A DNA stretch of 64,000 bases from Bacteroidales bacterium. Its GTDB lineage: Bacteria; Bacteroidota; Bacteroidia; Bacteroidales; UBA932. The notes beneath the pieces were generated by a model. It worked only from the letters and a program-made list of their open reading frames with translations. It was not told where the DNA came from and searched no databases. The stretch covers positions 80,829 through 144,828 of the forward strand of contig JAFZIO010000055.1 of NCBI GenBank assembly GCA_017554335.1, given 5' to 3'. The translations under genes and the position numbers were made by a program. This document shows positions 16,297 through 24,426 of the stretch, piece by piece. Positions within the stretch are counted from its first letter, which is position 1; the number at the start of each line of letters is the position of its first letter.

Positions 16297-17184
16297 ATGA
16301 CCAAGTATTTCAAAGTAGCCGAACACATTTTTTCTCTGGAGATGCCTGAGACCTGCTCCTTGTGGGCAAGACTCTCCCAATACGACCCGTTTGAGGTGGA
16401 AAAGCCCGCAGAGGCGCCTCTTTTCGTGCTCCACCTTGACCAGGGAAGCTACTCCCCCGCCGAGAAACGCGTCGTAATGTACGACGCTCCCACAGAAGAG
16501 GGGGAAACCGTCATAAAGTTATACAAGGAAGAAGGCGGATGGTCTTTCGACATGGCCCCGGACAAAAACGTCCCCTTCAATAGCCATATGCGCTCTACTG
16601 AAGATTTCGCCTCCGGTGTGTTGTATCTGGACACCCGCAGGGTGAGCGACGCAGTCTTCGGCATCAACAATTCGCTGATGCTGCTTTACGCCTTCCGCAC
16701 CGCGCCCCACGACACCCTCGAGCTGCACGCCTCCATGGTGAGCAACTCCGGGAAGGCCTTCCTCTTCCTGGCCCGCAGCGGCACCGGCAAGAGTACGCAC
16801 AGCAGCCTGTGGCTCAAGCATATACCCGGAAGCGAACTGATGAACGACGACAACCCGGTCGTGCGTGCATGGCCCGACGGGCGGGTGATCGCATACGGCA
16901 CCCCGTGGAGCGGGAAGACCCCCTGCTACCGCAATATAGAAGCGCCCGTAGGAGCATTCGTCCGCATCAAGAGGGCCCCCTACAACAAGATAAGTCCACT
17001 TAACCTGCTGCAGTCGTACGCCCTGCTGTACTCATCCTGCTCCGGTTTCAAGGCCGACAAGACCATGGCCGACGGCCTCCATTCCACACTGGAGAAGGCT
17101 GTAACAAGCACACCCTGCTTCGAGCTGGAGTGCCTGCCCGATGAAGAAGCGGCACGCGTCTGTGCGGCCGGAGTGCTCAAATGA
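16297..17184 (+). CDS. HPr kinase/PEPCK-like kinase of a peptide-maturation cassette
   Basis: The 295-residue protein has an N-terminal domain of about 130 residues with no clear match. A P-loop follows, ARSGTGKST at residues 159-167, then an acidic NDDNPVV motif (as in the HprK Walker B) and YGTPWSGK, a pattern typical of HprK-like kinases in Bacteroidota peptide clusters. Classical HPr kinase is unlikely, since no HPr or PTS gene is nearby. HprK homologues act as tailoring kinases in some lasso peptide pathways, so phosphorylation of a peptide is a possible role. It overlaps the peptidase gene by 4 nt and is the first of four overlapping genes. Confidence 0.75.
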   Translation: MTKYFKVAEHIFSLEMPETCSLWARLSQYDPFEVEKPAEAPLFVLHLDQGSYSPAEKRVVMYDAPTEEGETVIKLYKEEGGWSFDMAPDKNVPFNSHMRSTEDFASGVLYLDTRRVSDAVFGINNSLMLLYAFRTAPHDTLELHASMVSNSGKAFLFLARSGTGKSTHSSLWLKHIPGSELMNDDNPVVRAWPDGRVIAYGTPWSGKTPCYRNIEAPVGAFVRIKRAPYNKISPLNLLQSYALLYSSCSGFKADKTMADGLHSTLEKAVTSTPCFELECLPDEEAARVCAAGVLK

Positions 17185-17639
17185 ACGCCCGCAAAATCAT
17201 ACTTCCCAACGCCGTAATGCTCGGCGAAGTGTCCCGCCTGCTGCAGGAAGGGCACAGCGTCACCATTATGACCAAGGGGTCCAGCATGTCCCCTTTCATC
17301 CGGGGCGAGAGGGACAGCGTGGAGCTGGTCAAACGGGATACCGTAGAAGTCGGCGACATCGTACTCTGCCACCTGGGGAACGGCCACTATGTGCTCCACC
17401 GGGTGAACGCAATAAACGGCGACAAGGTACGGCTGAAGGGCGACGGCAACCTGGACGCCACCGAAGCCTGCACGCTGCAGGACGTTTGCGGAACGGCGGT
17501 CTCCATCCTCAACGGAGACAGGCGCCGCTTCGACTGCAACTCCCCCTCCTTCAAATGGATGAGCCGCTGCTGGGTGGCTGCGCCCCGTATCATAAGACGT
17601 TACATTTTAGGAATATACAGAAGAATAAAGATATTATGA
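17181..17639 (+). CDS. S24/S26-like signal peptidase of the PqqD cassette
   Basis: The 152-residue protein contains TKGSSMSPFIRG, the GxSMxP motif of S26 signal peptidases with probable nucleophile S35, and GHYVLHRV with H73. A histidine where bacterial signal peptidase I has lysine is typical of the S26B (Sec11/SipW-like) branch, so a Ser-His dyad is likely. There is no N-terminal membrane helix; the C-terminus is basic and amphipathic. In this setting it may cut a leader peptide or a secreted precursor. It overlaps both neighbours by 4 nt (ATGA). Confidence 0.78.
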   Translation: MNARKIILPNAVMLGEVSRLLQEGHSVTIMTKGSSMSPFIRGERDSVELVKRDTVEVGDIVLCHLGNGHYVLHRVNAINGDKVRLKGDGNLDATEACTLQDVCGTAVSILNGDRRRFDCNSPSFKWMSRCWVAAPRIIRRYILGIYRRIKIL

Positions 17640-17905
17640 AGACAGTAGAAGGATTCAAACTCCGTTCCCTCGCCAAGGAGTATATCATTACAGCCGAGGA
17701 CGTACGCAACATAAACTTCAACAAGCTGATATCCCTCAACGAGTCGGCAGCTTACCTGTGGGAGTCCGTCAACGGAAAGGAGTTTGACGCCGACACCCTG
17801 GCCGACCTGCTGACGGAGCGTTACGAAATTGACCGCGAGACCGCGCTGCGCGATTCCGAGGCCATTATCGTCAAGTGGAAAGAAGCCGGAATCGTAACTG
17901 AATAA
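17636..17905 (+). CDS. PqqD family peptide-binding protein
   Basis: The 89-residue protein starts MKTVEGFKLRSLAKEY and carries the PqqD core LISLNESAAYLWESVNGKEF followed by DTLADLLTERYEID, two features of the winged-helix RiPP recognition element. PqqD-like domains bind leader peptides and hand them to modifying enzymes. Its presence between a peptidase and an exporter is the strongest hint that the cassette handles a ribosomal peptide. The start ATG overlaps the peptidase stop (ATGA), and its stop overlaps the ABC transporter start (TAATG). Confidence 0.85.
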   Translation: MKTVEGFKLRSLAKEYIITAEDVRNINFNKLISLNESAAYLWESVNGKEFDADTLADLLTERYEIDRETALRDSEAIIVKWKEAGIVTE

Positions 17906-19536
17906 TGAAAGCTTTCCGCGAATGTTTCAGGGGATTGATGAGGACCATGCGTCCCCATCGCTTCCGCATTCTCATAAGCGGCCTCATTGGGCTCGTGGCG
18001 ATTGCGGCGTCCCTGGCATTCGTGTGGGTTTCCAAAAGAGTCGTCGACATTGCCACCGGAGATGCCTCAGGCGACCTCATGACCTTTGTAACGCTCATGC
18101 TCGGCATCATGCTCGTGCAGGTAATTGCCCGCGTGGGAGCCAATTACTGGCAGGGTTACATAGTCGTGAAGGCGCAGAACAGCATGCGGGAAGCCATGTT
18201 CCGCAAGGTCATGTTCGGCAGGTGGACAGGCAAGGACAAGCTTCACAGCGGAGATACGGTCAGCCGTCTGGAAGAAGATATTAGGGTGGTCGTGGATTTC
18301 ATCTGCGTCTCCCTGCCGGATGTTGTGGTAACGACCACCCAGCTTGTTGCCGCATCGGTTTATGTGTTCGTGCTGTCTCCCGATCTGGCCTGGATACTGC
18401 TTATAATAATGCCCGTCGCCGTTCTGTGCAGCCGATTGTTCTTCAAGAAGTTACGTGCGCTCACCAACGAGATCAGGGCGGCCGACGCCAAGGTTCAGGG
18501 TCATATCCAGGAGAACACCCAGCGCCGTATCCTGGTGCGCATGCTTGGTGCGGCTGGACGGGTTCTGGAAAAGCTTGGAGGCCTGCAGGAAACAGTCTAC
18601 GACAAGACCATAACAAGGCTGAATTACAACGCCGTTTCCCGTGGGTTCATGCATCTGGGATTCGCCTCCGGCTATGCCCTGGTGTTCTTGTGGGGCGTTT
18701 TCGGCCTGCGCGACAGCACCATCGGATACGGCACCATGGTAGCGTTCCTGCAGCTTGTGGGTCAGGTTCAGCGCCCTGTGGCGGGTCTGGCCAATCAGAT
18801 ACCGTCATTCATCAAGGCCCTTGCATCCGAAGACCGACTGCTCGACATAGAGAATGAGCCTCAGGAAGAAGAGGGAGAGGATATCGTTCTGCCCGGAGCT
18901 CCGGGAGTGCGGGTGGAAGACCTCAGCTTTACATACGAAGGCAGCCGGGCTGCCGTGGTAAAGGGTCTGGACTTCGATTTCGAGCCCGGAACCATGACCG
19001 CAATCATAGGATCCACCGGTGCCGGCAAATCCACCCTCGTGCGAGTTATTATGGCCCTCCTTCAGGCCGACAGCGGACGCGTCGTTTTGTATTCCGGCGG
19101 CGAGGAAGTGCCTTCCGGCGTACGCACGCGCTGCAATTTCATGTATGTGCCCCAGGGCAACAGCCTTATGAGCGGAACCATACGGGACAACCTGCTGATG
19201 GCCGACCCGGAGGCCGGTGAAGAGCGTCTGCGCGAGGTGCTTCATCTTGCCGCGGCCGACTTCGTTTATGAGCTGCAAGACGGCCTGGACACCGTGTGCG
19301 CAGAGATAGGCGCCGGCCTCAGCGAGGGACAGGCCCAGCGTATCGCGATTGCCCGCGCCCTGCTGCGTCCCGGCGGCATACTGGTACTCGACGAGGCCAC
19401 CTCCGCCCTCGATGCCGACACTGAGCTGGAACTGCTCGAGCGCCTCGGCGCGAAGTACAGGGGTTCGAAGACCATCCTCTGCATCACCCACCGCCCCGCC
19501 GCAACATCTTACGCGGACAAAGTGCTGAAGCTATAA
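17905..19536 (+). CDS. ABC exporter, fused permease and ATPase
   Basis: The 543-residue half-transporter has a type-I exporter membrane domain (about 1-300, with IAASLAFVWVSKRVVDIATG as the first helix region) and a nucleotide-binding domain. Walker A is GSTGAGKST, the signature LSEGQAQRIAIARALL and Walker B ILVLDEATSALD; the usual LSGGQ glycines are partly replaced by LSEGQ, as is frequent. There is no C39 peptidase domain, so leader removal would need the neighbouring S26-like peptidase. It would work as a homodimer exporting the product of the cassette. Confidence 0.88.
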   Translation: MKAFRECFRGLMRTMRPHRFRILISGLIGLVAIAASLAFVWVSKRVVDIATGDASGDLMTFVTLMLGIMLVQVIARVGANYWQGYIVVKAQNSMREAMFRKVMFGRWTGKDKLHSGDTVSRLEEDIRVVVDFICVSLPDVVVTTTQLVAASVYVFVLSPDLAWILLIIMPVAVLCSRLFFKKLRALTNEIRAADAKVQGHIQENTQRRILVRMLGAAGRVLEKLGGLQETVYDKTITRLNYNAVSRGFMHLGFASGYALVFLWGVFGLRDSTIGYGTMVAFLQLVGQVQRPVAGLANQIPSFIKALASEDRLLDIENEPQEEEGEDIVLPGAPGVRVEDLSFTYEGSRAAVVKGLDFDFEPGTMTAIIGSTGAGKSTLVRVIMALLQADSGRVVLYSGGEEVPSGVRTRCNFMYVPQGNSLMSGTIRDNLLMADPEAGEERLREVLHLAAADFVYELQDGLDTVCAEIGAGLSEGQAQRIAIARALLRPGGILVLDEATSALDADTELELLERLGAKYRGSKTILCITHRPAATSYADKVLKL

Positions 19537-19583
19537 AGCAGCAACGACCTGCCGTACCTCCTCAGAAGTAATATAAGGGCGCG

Positions 19584-19997
19584 TTAGAGCTGAATGGCAA
19601 TAAGCTCCTGTCCCAAGCGGTGAATGGCTTGCTCAATACGTTTTACTTGCTTTTTGCGAGGAACAGATTTGCCATTGGCATAATGCCACAGTTGCTTCTG
19701 GTTAATGCCGGTGAGGCGTTCCAGTCCTGACTTTGTGAATATTCCGGTGTAAATACCCAGGAGGCTGCTGATATCCATTTTGAAATGGATCGTATACTCT
19801 CCGGAAATGGCTTTGGGCACCTCACAACCACATTCTTTGCAGGTTTCTATGAAGGTGTTGATAGCTTCAGTCAGATTCTGCTTTATGCCGTCAATGGTAC
19901 TCCCTGTTGCTACAATGCCGTCCAATTCTTCGATGTATGCGGCGTAATTGTTTTCTGCAGTTTCTATTACTGCTGTAAGTGTTCTCGTCTTCTCCAT
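19584..19997 (-). CDS. hicB: HicB family antitoxin
   Basis: The 137-residue protein has the degenerate RNase H-like HicB fold: VIETAENNYAAYIEELDGIV followed by TGSTIDGIKQNLTEAI. The C-terminal part, LERLTGINQKQLWHYANGKS, is a helix-turn-helix that would bind the operon promoter. It neutralises HicA and represses transcription. It lies 2 bp downstream of hicA, so the toxin gene comes first, as is usual. Confidence 0.9.
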   Translation of the reverse strand: MEKTRTLTAVIETAENNYAAYIEELDGIVATGSTIDGIKQNLTEAINTFIETCKECGCEVPKAISGEYTIHFKMDISSLLGIYTGIFTKSGLERLTGINQKQLWHYANGKSVPRKKQVKRIEQAIHRLGQELIAIQL

Positions 19998-19999
19998 TT

Positions 20000-20197
20000 T
20001 TACTTCTTCTTTAATCCTGCTTCTCTCAAAATTGATCCTAGTGTTCCTTCTGGTAAGTCATCTTTTGGTGATCCAGCTACGATTATAGGTCGTCTGGCCC
20101 CCGGCTTGTAAAACTTATGATGGTCTCCTCTCGTCCCGACATAAAACCAGCCGTTTTTCTCTAATAAGGATATCACCTCATCTACTGTTTTCTTCAT
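20000..20197 (-). CDS. hicA: HicA family mRNA interferase toxin
   Basis: The 65-residue protein has the dsRBD-like HicA fold with ISLLEKNGWFYVGTRGDHHK, in which the catalytic histidine lies in the GDHHKF motif, and a C-terminal LPEGTLGSILREAGL. HicA cleaves mRNA and is held inactive by HicB. The operon has a near-consensus promoter immediately upstream (TTTG, 19 bp, TACTTTTG), which the HicB helix-turn-helix probably covers. Confidence 0.92.
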   Translation of the reverse strand: MKKTVDEVISLLEKNGWFYVGTRGDHHKFYKPGARRPIIVAGSPKDDLPEGTLGSILREAGLKKK

Positions 20198-20212
20198 AGT
20201 TTAATGGTTTTG

Positions 20213-20243
20213 CAAAAGTAACTAAATTTCTATTATCTGCAAA
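20213..20243 (-). promoter_or_regulatory. Promoter of hicAB (-33 and -7)
   Basis: On the minus strand TTTG (20240-20243) is followed by 19 bp and TACTTTTG (20213-20220). This is one of the best matches to the Bacteroidota consensus in the window. The -7 octamer ends 15 bases before the hicA ATG. Confidence 0.75.
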
Positions 20244-20447
20244 TTTTTTTGCAATGCAAAATGCAGATTCTCTCTGATATTTCAAAGATGAAAATGGCTG
20301 TTGGCCAATTTATTTTGAATTATTTCGAAAGAATCGTAAACTATTTTGGAGAAGAAAACCATAACAGCCAGCGTCTCAAAGAATTACGTATTATACCCGC
20401 ACGGCCGGGTGTTTTTCACAATCAGCTGATAATTAATTGATTACAAA

Positions 20448-20477
20448 TCTCCATGGTGCATTTTTACACCATGGAGA
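20448..20477. repeat. Hairpin repeat, copy A
   Basis: CTCCATGGTG and CACCATGGAG form a stem of 11 bp (with the flanking T-A pair) around the loop CATTTTTA. Nearly the same hairpin is found at 32858-32891, where only one loop base differs. On the plus strand a GGTTTTTG run follows, so it could terminate transcripts. Confidence 0.8.
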
Positions 20478-20537
20478 ATAGGTTTTTGTTGATAATCAAC
20501 GAATTATAAAAAACGCACGACGAGCCAAAAAAATCCC

Positions 20538-20546
20538 TATCTTTGC
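20538..20546 (+). promoter_or_regulatory. -7 promoter element of the radical SAM operon
   Basis: TATCTTTGC matches TAnnTTTG. The octamer ends 6 bases before the ATG at 20552, so transcription would start at or next to the A of the start codon. A TTG at 20543 in the same frame lies inside the element and is rejected as a start. Confidence 0.55.
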
Positions 20547-20551
20547 TACCT

Positions 20552-21775
20552 ATGAAAACCTTTGAACCTCTATACTCTAAGAAGCTCACGGTATATGATA
20601 TTCCGGGCTTTAAGCCGCAATTGGTTGATGCGGAGTATCTTACAAATCTAGGTGTTCAAACCGTGCCCTCGCAGGAGACATTGGAAGCTTTGAAGCGGGG
20701 ATCGGAAGTGTTCTCCAAGCGTTTCAATGAGCGCCTTCTTATCCCCCGCCAGCGCTATACCGAAGATGAAATAGACCCTGAGGCAATTACCAAAGAAGTC
20801 CATAATTACACCGGAAAATGCCCGGCTCTTACCTGGGAAATCAACCCGGTACAGGGATGTGGTGTAGGGTGCCAGTACTGCCTGGTTTCTGACGGAGTCC
20901 ATGAGCAGGAGCTTACCGCTCACCTCAACTATCATTTGTATGTGCGCCGTCTCCTTGAAGAGCAGAACGGCCCGGACAGCCAGAACGCAAGACACTATTA
21001 TTATTTCTCGCCCAAGACAGAGGCCTTTCAGGAGGCTACTCTGCACACCGGCATAGCGCACCGTATCCTGAGGGAATTCATAGCGCACTTCGAACGCAAT
21101 CCCCAGTCCCAGGCGCGTCTGTTCATTGCCTCAAAGGCCGGCCTCAAGCATCTCCGGATAGAAGATGAAGGAGAAAGCATACTCGACCTTTTCTCCCGGC
21201 TCAAAGGCCGCATGCAGTTCAACACCAGCGTCTCCATAATGCCGGATGCATTCAGGGATATCCTGGAGCCGTATGCCGCACCCCTGTCGGAGCGTATGGC
21301 CGCCGTACGCGCGTGCCGCGATGCCGGCGTTGCTGCAAATTCAGCTCTCGTCCAACCCATAATCACCCCCTGGCTCAGCGACCAGCATATCAAGGAGTTC
21401 TTCGGAATGCTGAACGATGCGGGCATAATCAACTACAAGCCGGAATTCCTTACCGCCTGCGTGGAGAATCTGGCCATGCTCGGCCAGTACCTCGGGGTGT
21501 TTGACAAGGCGTTGGAAAGGCAGCTTTACGATGATTACCTTATGCCTTCAAATGCCGCCCACAGGAAGCAGCGCGGCCGTATCGCTCCTGACAAACAGCG
21601 CAGCGTGGAGTGCCTGAAGCGTCTTATGAGCTACACCGACACCCTGGGAATGAGCATCAGCATATGCTATTGGGTCAGGGCCCAGCTTGGCATCAGCGAA
21701 GATATGATTCCCATAGTCAACCGTAACGGCTTCCAATGCCTTGGTTATCAGTCCGAGCTGTTCAAGAATGTATAG
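20552..21775 (+). CDS. Radical SAM protein, spore-photoproduct-lyase-like
   Basis: The 407-residue protein contains NPVQGCGVGCQYCLVSDG with cysteines C103, C107 and C110, the CX3CX2C motif that binds the [4Fe-4S] cluster and SAM. The surrounding pattern (ALTWEINPVQGCGVGCQYC and later ASKAGLKHLR) resembles SplB-like radical SAM proteins rather than the SPASM peptide modifiers; no C-terminal auxiliary cluster is visible. The substrate is not known. It is the first gene of a five-gene operon and overlaps the ATP-grasp-like gene by 8 nt, so it probably acts early in that pathway. Confidence 0.8.
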   Translation: MKTFEPLYSKKLTVYDIPGFKPQLVDAEYLTNLGVQTVPSQETLEALKRGSEVFSKRFNERLLIPRQRYTEDEIDPEAITKEVHNYTGKCPALTWEINPVQGCGVGCQYCLVSDGVHEQELTAHLNYHLYVRRLLEEQNGPDSQNARHYYYFSPKTEAFQEATLHTGIAHRILREFIAHFERNPQSQARLFIASKAGLKHLRIEDEGESILDLFSRLKGRMQFNTSVSIMPDAFRDILEPYAAPLSERMAAVRACRDAGVAANSALVQPIITPWLSDQHIKEFFGMLNDAGIINYKPEFLTACVENLAMLGQYLGVFDKALERQLYDDYLMPSNAAHRKQRGRIAPDKQRSVECLKRLMSYTDTLGMSISICYWVRAQLGISEDMIPIVNRNGFQCLGYQSELFKNV

Positions 21776-22937
21776 CGACCTCTCAGATTATTACCTTCAC
21801 TGGTATCACGAGCGCCCTATGGCCGTGACGCAGCAGAGGCGTGACGAGCTGCGCCGCGTGCACCGTTGCCTGATGGCATGCATCAATCACTTCGTACAGC
21901 ATTACGAAAGTCTGACCGCCCGCTACATGCCGCTGAGCGACAAGGAGTTGGAGATACTGGATGAGCAGTGCCGCATTATGCCTTTCCGCGCCGGCACCTT
22001 CCGCCCGGATTACATTATCACCGACACAGGAGAACTGAGGCTTTGCGAAATCACCTCCCGTTTCTTCGCCCACGGCATCTTCATGGGCTGGTTCGGAGAC
22101 CAGTACGCCAAGTCCTACTGCAAAGCCCACGGCCTCCCGGAGCCGGAGAGCCGCTTCTCCGAGATGATGGACTATATGCTGGAAATCACCGGCGGCGCCA
22201 GGCGCATGTTCGTCTTCAAAAGCTCCGACCGCACCAGCGAAATCAGGCTTTACAAGCGTTTCTATGAGGCCCACGGCATAGAGGTGAAGGTGCTGGAGGC
22301 GGCGGAGGTGGAGCCGGCCCGCAAGGAATGGGACCGCCCCGGAACCTTCCTGGTAAGCGCCCTCAACCAGAAGGACATACTCGCCCTGCAGATGGACACC
22401 CTTCGCGCCATGATGCGCCTCGGCTGCTACAGCGACTTCCGCAACATATTCCTCATCCACGACAAGCGCTTCATGCATATGTGGTTCGAGGACAGCTTCA
22501 CCGGCGGCTGCCTAAGCCCGGAAGATGCCGCATTCCTGCGGGCGCACGCCATTCCCACTTACCTTACGCCTCCTGCGGACGCCCGCGGCAACAAGGATGC
22601 CTACATCCTCAAGCCGTGGCGGCTCGGCAAAAGCGAAGGTGTACACGCCGGCCCGCTCACCCCGGCGGCCGATTGGGAGCAGTTGTTCCTCAGCGGAGCG
22701 GCCGACGGAATGATCGCCCAGCCCTTCCTGCGCCAGCGGACCTGCAGGACCGAATTCGAAGGTACGCCGTTCGACGATTACGCCTGCGGCATGATGCTCT
22801 GCGTGGACGACAAATACTTCGATTCCGGCTACTTCCGTTGCTCCAGCATCCCCGTCACCAATCAGGGAGACGACCGCAAAGCGGCAGTAATACATACGGA
22901 CGACCCTGCTACCCTCAAGCTCTGCGACCTGCTATGA
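21768..22937 (+). CDS. ATP-grasp-like ligase (circularly permuted type)
   Basis: The 389-residue product starts MYSDLSDYYLHWYHERP. FRPDYIITDTGELRLCEITS near residue 85 resembles the acidic metal-binding strand of glutathionylspermidine-synthase-like, circularly permuted ATP-grasp proteins, and DAYILKPWRLGKSEGVHAG near 280 looks like the ATP-binding lysine and Gly loop. Such enzymes form amide bonds through an acyl phosphate. The assignment rests on these motifs only. The ATG at 21768 overlaps the previous stop by 8 nt, and the stop overlaps the WbqC start (ATGA). Confidence 0.6.
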   Translation: MYSDLSDYYLHWYHERPMAVTQQRRDELRRVHRCLMACINHFVQHYESLTARYMPLSDKELEILDEQCRIMPFRAGTFRPDYIITDTGELRLCEITSRFFAHGIFMGWFGDQYAKSYCKAHGLPEPESRFSEMMDYMLEITGGARRMFVFKSSDRTSEIRLYKRFYEAHGIEVKVLEAAEVEPARKEWDRPGTFLVSALNQKDILALQMDTLRAMMRLGCYSDFRNIFLIHDKRFMHMWFEDSFTGGCLSPEDAAFLRAHAIPTYLTPPADARGNKDAYILKPWRLGKSEGVHAGPLTPAADWEQLFLSGAADGMIAQPFLRQRTCRTEFEGTPFDDYACGMMLCVDDKYFDSGYFRCSSIPVTNQGDDRKAAVIHTDDPATLKLCDLL

Positions 22938-23626
22938 CTCTGTCCGCAAACCAGCCGTACTTCCTTCCGTATTTCCCATACTGGCAGCTGATTGCAGCGG
23001 CCGACACCTTCCTTGTCAGCGACGATTACGCTTTCATGAAGGGCAAGTGGATACCCCGCAACCGCATTCTGGTCAACGGGCGGCCGCAATACTTCAGAAT
23101 TGAAGTAGAAGACCAGAGCTGTCACAGGCTCATCAAAGACTGCCGCATAGTCCCCGTTGCCGTTCACGATAAGCTCCGCACTCTGGAGATGGCCTATCAC
23201 AAGGCACCCAATTTCGTTGACGGATACGAACTTGCAGAAAGGATATTGCGCTATCCGGATACCAACCTGGCAGGCTTCCTGCACCATTCCATCATAGAAG
23301 TCTGCGAGTATCTCGGCATTACCACTAAGCTTATGAAGACCTCCGACCTGCCCGGCAACTGCCTGCTGCGCAAGGAGAAACGCATTTACGATTTCTGCCG
23401 GCGACTGGGAGTGGACAGGTACATAAATGCAATCGGAGGGCAGAATCTATACTTCAAGGATGATTTCAGGAAAGAAGGCATAGACTTGCATTTCATATGC
23501 TCCGAAGCTGCGCCCTACGACCAGGGCATAGGCCGCTATGTGCCTGACCTTTCGGTAATTGACGTAATAATGTTCAACTCCCGCGACGCCCTGCATGAGC
23601 GCCTGGGACAATACCGTTTGCTATGA
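22934..23626 (+). CDS. WbqC family protein
   Basis: The 230-residue protein begins MTLSANQPYFLPYFPYWQLI, the characteristic N-terminal segment of the WbqC family, with FLVSDDYAFMKGKWIPRNRI and KTSDLPG-like and YINAIGGQNLY segments downstream. WbqC proteins occur in O-antigen and other glycan loci and in natural product clusters next to aminotransferases; their reaction is not established in what I can rely on, and acyl or amide transfer has been suggested by context. Both ends overlap neighbours by 4 nt. Confidence 0.85.
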   Translation: MTLSANQPYFLPYFPYWQLIAAADTFLVSDDYAFMKGKWIPRNRILVNGRPQYFRIEVEDQSCHRLIKDCRIVPVAVHDKLRTLEMAYHKAPNFVDGYELAERILRYPDTNLAGFLHHSIIEVCEYLGITTKLMKTSDLPGNCLLRKEKRIYDFCRRLGVDRYINAIGGQNLYFKDDFRKEGIDLHFICSEAAPYDQGIGRYVPDLSVIDVIMFNSRDALHERLGQYRLL

Positions 23627-24426
23627 TGGTCAGCGTCATCTGCCTGGCCTACAATCATGAGGCTTATATTCGCGATACCCTTGAAGGTTTCGTGAGGCAG
23701 AAGACCGGCTTTCCCTTCGAAGTGCTGGTACATGACGACGCCTCCACGGACGGCACTGCAGATATAATACGGGAGTACGCCAAACGCTACCCGGAAATAA
23801 TACATCCTGTCCTCGAAACCGAAAACCAGTATTCCAAAGGAGTAATAATAGCAAGGGATATCCTTTTCCCGCTGGTGCGTGGCCGCTATGTCGCTCTGTG
23901 TGAAGGAGATGACTACTGGAGCGACCCGCTTAAGCTGAGCAAGCAGGTAGAGGCGTTGGAGGCTTGCCCGGAAGTGGATATCTGTGCACACAGGGTACAG
24001 AAGATCAAAAATGGAAAAGCTCACGGGTACGTGGGCCCGGGAGGCCGCAGGCGCATCATTCCGGTAGAGCGGGTTATCCGTGGAGGCGGAGGTTTCGTAG
24101 CCACTTGCAGCCTGATGTGCCGCAGAGAAGCCTACCTGCTGGATACGCCCATGAGGCGCGAGCTCTTTTTCGATTATACTCTTCAGATCCAGGGCTCCCT
24201 GCATGGCGGCATGTTGTATCTGCCTGACTGCATGGCAGTTTACCGCCGCGGAGTACCCATGTCCTGGACCGCCAGGAATATAGGACGCCACAAAACAGGC
24301 CACTATATGAAGTTCATCAGTATGCTGGATGCCCTTGACAGTTATACGGGGGGCAAGTACTCGCGCGTCATTCGAGCCCGGCGGCGCCGGTACAAAATTC
24401 ATCAGTTCTTCAGGAAAATGATATGA
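23623..24426 (+). CDS. GT2 family glycosyltransferase
   Basis: The 267-residue protein has the GT-A fold signature VSVICLAYNHEAYIRDTLEG at the N-terminus, LVHDDASTDGTADIIREYA near residue 36 (nucleotide-sugar binding) and ALCEGDDYWSDPLKLSKQVE near 85, with the DD that binds the metal. GGGFVATCSLMCRREAYLL near 150 is the acceptor-side segment common in this subfamily. It should move a sugar from a nucleotide donor to an acceptor made by the operon. It starts within the WbqC stop codon and ends within the aminotransferase start (ATGA). Confidence 0.9.
   Translation: MMVSVICLAYNHEAYIRDTLEGFVRQKTGFPFEVLVHDDASTDGTADIIREYAKRYPEIIHPVLETENQYSKGVIIARDILFPLVRGRYVALCEGDDYWSDPLKLSKQVEALEACPEVDICAHRVQKIKNGKAHGYVGPGGRRRIIPVERVIRGGGGFVATCSLMCRREAYLLDTPMRRELFFDYTLQIQGSLHGGMLYLPDCMAVYRRGVPMSWTARNIGRHKTGHYMKFISMLDALDSYTGGKYSRVIRARRRRYKIHQFFRKMI

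Larger units (their letters stand above)
20221..20551. other. AT-rich intergenic region between hicA and the radical SAM operon
   Basis: This 330-bp stretch holds the upstream half of the hicAB promoter, the hairpin repeat at 20448-20477 and the radical SAM promoter at its right end. A 63-codon open frame (20249-20440) has no promoter-like sequence before it and no family resemblance that I recognise, so it is not called as a gene. Base composition is clearly more AT-rich than the flanking genes. Confidence 0.6.

Noticed and set aside
16297-17184. True HPr kinase/phosphorylase
   Set aside because: No HPr or PTS genes nearby, the N-terminal domain differs, and the gene is locked in a cassette with PqqD and an exporter.
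20249-20440. 63-codon frame before the radical SAM gene, considered as a peptide precursor
   Set aside because: No promoter-like sequence precedes it, its start lies in the AT-rich hicAB promoter region, and the product shows no leader/core pattern.
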